Assembly: GCA_010909165.1 (NCBI GenBank)
Contig: VJWM01000197.1
Coordinates: 229,501 to 293,500, forward strand
DNA from: Anthoceros angustus
Lineage: Eukaryota > Streptophyta > Anthocerotopsida > Anthocerotales > Anthocerotaceae
Reading direction: 5' to 3'
Length of the DNA stretch: 64,000 nucleotides
The position numbers and the translations under genes are program-made. Shown piece by piece: positions 57,069-64,000 of this stretch. Each line of letters begins with the position of its first letter. Positions within the stretch are counted from its first letter, which is position 1. The notes below the pieces were generated by a model. That model did no database searches and was not told the DNA's origin. It worked only from the letters and a program-made list of their open reading frames with translations.

Positions 57069-60000
57069 CTAGCGCTTCAGCGACTTCAAGACGTCTCCGA
57101 CCAGGTGAAGCGAGCCAGTTACAACCACCTGTAGGCAAAGCAGGCGAAGGAACCTTAGACGACAGGATGAAAGCGAAAACGAAGTCTAGAATCCAGGACG
57201 TCAAACTTGTCATGGATGTATGTATGTGTGTGACCTGCAACTGCAACGATGGATTCCGCCTAGCGCATTGTCGCAACCAGTCAAGAGTCGCAGGAAGAGA
57301 AGGCATGACTGCACATGTGAGGCCATCGGCAGGCTTCTTGCCACTACTTTGCTCTGAGTCCAGCTTTAGAACAGATTCTGCAGCAGGTAAAGTCGATGCA
57401 GTGCCGTTGTCAAAGACCTGCGGAGTCGAGGAGTTTGGACCTGCGGAGGACCACGTAGTTTCAAGCTGGCAGGCTGGAAAACCAGAATCAGGAAAGAGGG
57501 CTTCCTATTGCAGTTCCTGAAGGGAGGCATACTGACCAACTGCTGGTATCCTATCCCCGAGCAACTGACACCAGGTCCTTTGTACAGTACGCTGCCAAGC
57601 CAGGTCTGGTGGCTTGAGGGTGTCTACAGCAAAAGCAGGAGACGGTCTTGATTGAACCACCGTGTAGGATGAGATGCCAGGAACAAAGAGGGCTGTGTGG
57701 AATTGCACCCCTACGCAATACACAAATATGTTAGTCACAACATCCACTGAGGAGAGATGCGATGCTGAGCAGGTACAACATGCATGTACCACAGACCTTG
57801 TTCCTGGCAAACATCTATCAATGGTGGTAGGAGAAGATTGGGATCTCTCTCTGGCATGCAGTTGAACAATAAAACCTAAAGGAAGAAAAATACCAAAACA
57901 GCTTATCTGCGTTAAGATTTGGTGAAGTTCAAAGAAGCGCAGCCAAGCGACAAAACAGAGAAGCGTACCCTTCGTAGCAAAGAACTGTGAGAACCTCCAT
58001 TGCCATAACCATTTCCATTGCTCGCACCAGATCCTAATCTGGCGTCCTCCTTCAAAGCTTTGCAGAACCACTTCGCACAAACCTCCATGCTTTCTGGGGT
58101 GTGTGCTCCATCCAGAAAGAAAGAAAGGTTGGAAATGCAGCTTTGCTTCAGGTTTTCATGATCTACTACAGGCTCTCTCACGACTTGGGCTCGCCCAGGA
58201 AATTGGGTGAGCGAGAGTCCTGCCTTGAATGAGTCCGGAAGGATGCCTTGGTTGAACGCCTGCAAAATGGGAATCAAAACAGAGTCAAACTTGACAGACA
58301 CATTCACTCCTAAACTCAACGATATCTGCTACCAAAACAGCAATGGTAACCCAGTTCGTGCAGAGATTGCAGCTTACATTTTCAACCGCAACTACCTGGT
58401 CTTCAGACCCCCTTTTCTTGACCCACAATTTGCAGAGAGCCACAGCTAGTGCTGCATTAATGCGCTGATGATCTCCATCCAGCCCCAGCTGCAAATCACC
58501 CACCTTGTAGCTCTCCAAAGGGGGAGCTTCTTCGAGGACAATCTGCAGCAAGAAGGCCCACGCACTGTAAGCTCACATACGTCGGTTGCTTCGACAACCA
58601 TGCTTGATTCGACCAACAATTTAGGCTCCTAAAACAGACAGGAAAGTCCAGAGGGACCTACAGATAACTGAGAGGCCCGATTTTTCAGAACTTCCATTGC
58701 ATCTTCACGCTGTGGGGAAGTTATTGCCGGAACTCCAGCCTGCATAATCGTGGCCATTAGCCCTTCTAACAAACCAGTGTGAAGCACGCACTGGCACAGG
58801 CACTACTCCTTATCCAAATAGCATCATTCATCAGCGTACCTTAAAAATTCCTGCCTTCTCCCCAGCAATTTCTGGAAGAGTGTGACCTGTGCAAGTGTGG
58901 CGCTCGTGAGCATACGAAACAGGCAAGTCTGTTAAATGACAGAAAGTCCAAGAATCAGAAAGGACAAGTCTATAAGGTCAAGGTGCTCAGGTTCACGGAC
59001 CAAGGATCTCCATGTGATCAAATCCGAGAGATGCTACTCCACAGACCTCTGGCGTAACCTAAACTTCCAAGTCAAGCGTCACAAGAAATCCATGGGACCT
59101 TGATTCGATTCTGAAACAAATCAGGGCAGCGAAGGAACCCACCACATTTGTGGCATCATATTTTCCTCCCAAGCCAACTTCCAGTATTGCAACATCCACC
59201 TGCAAACAGCAATTGCTCAACTTGCTTAAGAGGAAACAACCTGATACATTACAGTAATCATCGTCATACCTTCTCGGCAGTGAACAGTCTGAACGCCAAG
59301 AGAGTGAGGAACCGAAAGTAGGCCGGCATCGGGAGGTCATCCCCACAGCCAGCCTGAAAAACCAAAAAGACCGTGAGTACAACGGAAGTGTGAATCCGGT
59401 TATGACACAACAGAGAGCGAGTCTCACAATTGTCATGGTCTCAAAGATGAAGGGCTCCAACCTTCAACCGATCCCAGCACCACCAGAAATGCGTGCAGAA
59501 AAGATCTTCAGAGACCAGTTCCCTGCAACAACCCATACGCAGTCATGAGAAAGTAAAGCAAGGAAGCAACCATTGCCATGTTCCACACAAGCTGGACGCA
59601 GCTATGCTGCAAGGACGAAGAACAGTGCGTTCATCAGCTCACCCATCAAATCGAAACCTCTCCCGTACATCAACAAGATGTGGCGACGTAAACAGCCCAG
59701 TCCGGTAACCTGATGCCCGTAGTATACCCTCCGAGAATGCACAGGTGGACCCCTGGTACAACCAAACCGCATCCAAAATCAATCCTGGAGAACCCAGCCC
59801 AGCCCGTTCCTCTCCCAAACACATCATCTCCTCACCTTCCCTTTCGTGCCTGCTACATGGATGATCCTCAACCGAGACAGCGGCTCGTCCAGTTCCAGGA
59901 TCTATAATCCACATTCCAACTGTGTAAAAACCGGCATTTGCCCAGGCAACCCACAACTCAAATCGAATGCTAGCTCTCTTCGCACCTTGAGGTAGTCATA

Positions 60001-60123
60001 CAGGGACGAGAACGAATCGCCCTTATTGGACCGATCAGCCCGCTTGCGCTTAGTGATTAGACTGGCAAGCGCATCAAGCGCGGCAACGAAGCCCCGCTCC
60101 TCTACCACTTCGACCTTCACCAT
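57069..60123 (-). CDS. FPGS: folylpolyglutamate synthase, 16 exons (564 aa)
   Basis: Adds gamma-linked glutamates to tetrahydrofolates with ATP (EC 6.3.2.17), retaining folates for one-carbon metabolism. Exons on the minus strand: 60123-59986, 59901-59836, 59752-59643, 59522-59462, 59353-59270, 59199-59143, 59058-59001, 58886-58840, 58739-58662, 58628-58581, 58542-58378, 58259-57969, 57875-57797, 57710-57541, 57417-57235, 57128-57069 (1695 nt, phases agree). Mur-ligase hallmarks are the P-loop [14 protein letters not shown] (about residue 61), [33 protein letters not shown] (about 155), [33 protein letters not shown] and [11 protein letters not shown] (about 352), ending [14 protein letters not shown]. 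There is no long N-terminal extension, so a cytosolic form is most likely. The exon 14 donor (GTTGG) is the weakest junction. Confidence 0.93.
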
Positions 60124-62639
60124 CGCCTACAGCAAATGGGCAGGCTGCTGGAATACGAGCAGCTGCTTGGACCCTGTCAGCTCTCAAACGCCTCCATTGT
60201 CCGTCCCCACAGTAGACAAGTGCACTGGCATGGATATGTTTGCACAAGTTTCCTGCGTGTTCACAATGTGGAATCAAACCACGGCTCCAGCAGGCAGCTC
60301 TGAATCTGCGGATCCTGTTCCTGGGCAGAGTATCTCCAAGTTACATATCTGGCTGTAGAATGTAAAACTGTAGAACAACGGTTTGTGAAGGGACCAGAAT
60401 CAGCGGAATTCACTGTCTGCACTGGCCCATGAACCCTAAACCCTACCATGACGTTATCCGGAATCGGGGTTATAAGATTCTGATGCCCATCAAGTGACTG
60501 GTCCATTTTGTGTATGTACGTACTTGTGGATAATGAACGGATGAGGGCCATTTCGTTTGCTTGGGAATATGTACATACATACTCCAGATGGATAAAGGCC
60601 AGCAGCAGGATCTCTGGCGCATACATAATAAGGGCCACTTTCCATGGAGTGCGAGCTTTTCGGCTACCTAGTCGGGAAAAACGTTCAAGACCAATTCACT
60701 CTCCTTAGGTATTAGGTTCGCGTTATATCGGCTAGTTCACTTGCACGAGCCAGTTATGATATTGACCGGCAGAATGTCTGGCTTTTATCCAAATTGGCAA
60801 GAGCGAGAGGCCAAGGAGCAAGATTTTTGGAGTGAGGAGCTAGACCGAGACGGCTCTCCCCCGGTTCCGGCTAATGCATATGTGGCACGCATAACTCTGA
60901 AGCATACGTTATAGGGGTCCATTCCGCGCATCGTCCTAAGTATCTAGGGTTTCCCCGATATTTCATGAGTTTTTCATACTCCGTGAAAGTGGTTACAAGG
61001 TATGAAGAGAGGGCAGTGGTATATTTTTTGTAGAGATGGTTATATCAATACTATATGAGGTGACTTAATCTTGGTGGTAGTCATAGTGGTCATTCATTCT
61101 ATATGAGGTATCATCTTTTTGCATAAGTGGTAGTCACTTATTCTATATGAGGTATCATCTCTTTGCATAAGTTTATCGCTAATTGACCATCAAGGTTGGT
61201 CGGCGGCCGGAGTGGTGACAGTCAAGGTCAAAAAGGACAGGGAATGCAAGCTAGACATCGATTCATGCTCACGAGCCTTGGAAACAATCAGGACATTGCT
61301 TCAAGACTTTGATAAATATATCAAGTTATGTGTTAAAGCCTACCATACTTGTCGGCATGGTGCAGCCCAGCTACCCCTCTCCTATTTCACGGCCTTCTTT
61401 TGACATAGGCTGTCCATGGCCTTCCAACGAGCAATTTTCATGACAGATACGATGGTGAGCGATGCTTCTTCTGCCACCGCTACAGTATGCATGCCCTTTT
61501 TCATGTGTGTATGTTAAATATCTCTTAAGAATTATAAGTACTGCCCACATCCATGCAGACTACAACCCTCGCAGCCTTCGCCTATTCCATGGCGGCGGGG
61601 GGCGCGACTTCCTCCGTGCGAGGGGTTGAGAGCACCCGAACCATATTGGCCCCTACACCGAGGCCTCGTCGTGTCTCACTGTCCGCATTCGAGTCCTTGC
61701 TAAGCCTCCGTCTCTGTCTCCGTCTCCAAAAAGGTTGGCCAAGCCTCCGCCTTTGCAACAACCCATTCTAGACCCTCCTGGGGACCTCGAGCTCAATCTC
61801 CGACACCACATCTGGAGACTCTGGATCCGTCACCTCCAACTCTAAGGAAACCGTGCCCTCAACCTCTGCCATGCAACTGGTCCAAGGAAGCTTCGAAGCC
61901 ACAACGCAAGCAAATTTCCAGTGCGATCAAATGCAACGTGCTTGCAACTCTAGCAGGATGGTGCGAATGGAGCTCCAAGCAGCCAGAAGCGACCTAATGA
62001 GTCACGACGCGAGAAGGACTAAGACCATGTGCAGGATGCAGCAGTTATAAGTGAGGAATTAGCCCCAGAAACCAACCAAAGAATAGGAGCAGGAGGAGAG
62101 CAAGACATAGAAGCAACAAAAGTCCATCACGTGCTCACAATAACAGACATAAACCTATTTTGCAATATGCATAAGACTCTGGAAAAGTGTGAAGAGCTGT
62201 AGAAAGTGTTGTTGGCTGAAAGGGCACGAGCCAACGAACTCGAGGACTTACTGGCTCACAGACGTGACAGTAACGAAGCCAGAAGGCCCCTCATAGACAT
62301 TGAGTGTCGAGCCATGGTCAAGGATCTCATCCTTTTTAGTCATATAGACCAAGTTGAAGGAGGGAGACTTTATAATGTTAGCCCGGCAAATGTGGTCTAC
62401 AATTGAATTGCTCTAGGCTCTGAGATAGTCTTGCCATAAATCAGATGCTAGGTCTCACACAAATAAGACACCTTTGACAGAGTTGCTCAATCTTGTTGCT
62501 TGACATAGTTGCTCACGACTAAATCTGTTGTAAGGCCTTATCCACTAAACAATCTGTTCATGTTGCATGTCTGCCTTGCAAAAATACTTATAGATGAAAC
62601 ATCATGGAGGTACTTTCACAGAGAACATAGAAGTGGTGT
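60124..62639. other. intergenic region, AT-rich towards the right
   Basis: The first part is the promoter side of the FPGS gene. Beyond 60700 I recognise no gene. Frames at 61212-61403, 61553-61771 and 62206-62406 (the last with a helical, charged ELEDLLAHRRDSNEARR segment) may be remnants of a retroelement gag region upstream of, but in the opposite orientation to, the copia fragment. Confidence 0.5.
61086..61170. repeat. short tandem duplication, unit ~41-44 bp
   Basis: Copies at 61086-61126 and 61127-61170 share GTGGT, ATTCTATATGAGGTATCATC and TTTGCATAA. A further partial copy (ATATGAGGT) lies just upstream, near 61053. Confidence 0.75.
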
Positions 62640-64000
62640 CATAGTAGGTCCTCTACGGAGTAGGTCATGATGTTTAGAAATAGCTTTCCTTTCTTCTGCA
62701 AGCAGACTTGGGTGAGCTCATGTGCTTTTGGGAGTTGATAGAGAGAATTCCCTGAACCTAAGAGCTCCCATAAGATATAGTGGTGATATAACTCATATGT
62801 TTTGTTCATGCATGAAATCGTGGATTTGACACAAGTGCAATTACAGACATGTTGTCGCTTAGGACCTTGGTAGGGCCTAGTTGTGGAAAATTGATTGAGT
62901 TTAAAAACTATATCTTCCACTCCCAATTCCTTGCAAGCATCCGTTAATGCCTTATACTCTGCCTCGATTGAAGACCAAGCTAACGATGTCTACTTTTTAC
63001 GGGACCAACTCACAGCACCTAGTGCTAGGAGGAAAGTGTAGGCTGATAAAGGCTTGCCGGAGTTAGCATTCGATGGTTGATCGGCATCGATAAAGGCTTG
63101 CCGGAGTTAGCATTCGATGGTTGATCGGCATCAGTAAAAGATGTAAGTGCTCAACTCTTGTTGTCCACTGGATGAGTATTGTAAACCATAGTTTAACGTA
63201 CTTTTTATATAACTATAAATTTTTTTAGCCGCAGCCCAGTGTGTCCTATCAAGGCACGTCAAGAATTGAGAGACGATGCTGACGGGATAACTAATATCCG
63301 GCCTAATCTAGTTGACCATTTATATTAGACATCTTACAGCTTGGGTGTAAGGTATACCGGCCATGTTCTGCTCATCTTCTACACTTTAGGGCGATTGAGC
63401 GAGGGTCAATTTTTCACCCATTGCAGAAGTAGTCGAAACAAGATGGGCAATATGCAAGTGAAAATGCTTCAATATTTCCTTAAGGTATTTGGTTTAATAT
63501 AAGATGATAGAACCCTGCTTTCTATCCCGTAAAATCTGTGTGCTTAAACAAAATTGAAGAGGGCCCTGATCAATCATTTCAAACCCAGAACGTAAAATAT
63601 CTATAACCTTGTCGAGTTGGGTTGTGCTGTGGCTCAGAAGGGTAGCATGATCAACATATAATATAAGAATGTCGAACACGCCTTCCTTAGCAATATAGAA
63701 GACATTCGAGTCGACTGCAGATTGAATAAATTCATTTTTTCTTAGGAATTTCATAATGCGCTTATACCAAGCGCAAGGACTTTGCTTGAGCTCATAGGTG
63801 GTTTTTAACAACTTGTACATCTTATGGGGCGAGCGTATACTCACAAAACCTTCTAGCTATGTCGTGTACAAGACCTCTTTAATCTCACCATGAAGAAATG
63901 TTGTGCAGATATCCATTTGATGAAGCTTGAGGTTAAACTCGACTGCCATAGCAAGGAATATAGGCATAGATGGAGGCTTCTCAACCGGCGAAAAGATATC
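62640..64000 (-). mobile_element. Ty1/copia polymerase remnant (RT and RNase H), truncated at window edge
   Basis: Read on the minus strand from the right edge: DIFSPVEKPPSMPIFLAMAV, FNLKLHQMDICTTFLHGEIK, a stop, EGFVSIRSPHKMYKLLKTTY, ELKQSPCAWYKRIMKFLRKN, and ILILYVDHATLL. This is the order of a copia reverse transcriptase. The usual catalytic YVDD is YVDH and an in-frame TAG interrupts the TFLHGE...EGF region, so it is dead. RNase H-like sequence follows (AWSSIEAEYKAL near 62970, then KELGVEDIVFKLNQFS at 62926). No LTR is visible in the window. Confidence 0.85.
63045..63132. repeat. 44-bp tandem duplication inside the copia remnant
   Basis: The 44-bp unit starting GATAAAGGCTTGCCGGAG is present twice without visible differences (63045-63088 and 63089-63132). 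A 44-bp insertion breaks the reading frame, so it arose after the element lost function or itself caused the loss. Confidence 0.95.

Overview
This is a nuclear window from a land plant or close streptophyte relative. Most genes are split by short GT-AG introns, and the gene set includes a plant QALGGH-type C2H2 zinc-finger protein, a long P-class PPR protein, a plastid-type DUF427 protein and a plant folylpolyglutamate synthase. A 3.6-kaa protein built of ASH/Ig-like modules, bryophyte/lycophyte-style decayed retroelements and DUF7869-type mobile DNA point to a non-seed plant (moss, liverwort, hornwort or lycophyte). This placement is inference; no marker in the window fixes the species.

Left part (1-22 kb): the 3' end of a ZAT-like zinc-finger gene, then a 27-exon gene (3725-17968) for a giant ASH-module protein whose reading frame I could join completely. 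Next is a divergent pair of chromatin genes: an NAA40/NatD histone N-alpha-acetyltransferase (minus) and SWC4/DMAP1 (plus, intronless, with a Gly-Ala-Pro minisatellite), with 309 bp between their start codons.

Middle (22-38 kb): gene-poor, decayed DNA. It holds a PPR pseudogene, a ~180-bp inverted repeat pair, a LINE-like reverse transcriptase remnant and a ~10-kb accessory block. That block contains a plus-strand DUF7869 (DDE-transposase-like) gene, a run of broken minus-strand ORFs including a tandemly duplicated ~1-kb segment with a possible methyltransferase-like core, and a repeated family of GC-rich palindromes centred on GGCCGGCC.

Right-middle (38-52.2 kb): a conserved 148-aa plant protein (plus) converges within 8 bp on a SEN1/UPF1-like helicase gene (879 aa, minus). 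A second, longer paralogue (1347 aa, minus) lies further right, with about 4 kb of AT-rich repetitive spacer between the two. The longer copy has a SUMO-interacting and a ubiquitin-interacting motif at its N-terminus.

Right part (52-64 kb): a small His/Gly/Cys-rich ORF, a PPR gene and a DUF427 gene that diverge with only 64 bp between start codons, a 16-exon folylpolyglutamate synthase gene, AT-rich intergenic DNA with short tandem repeats, and a Ty1/copia polymerase remnant running off the right edge.
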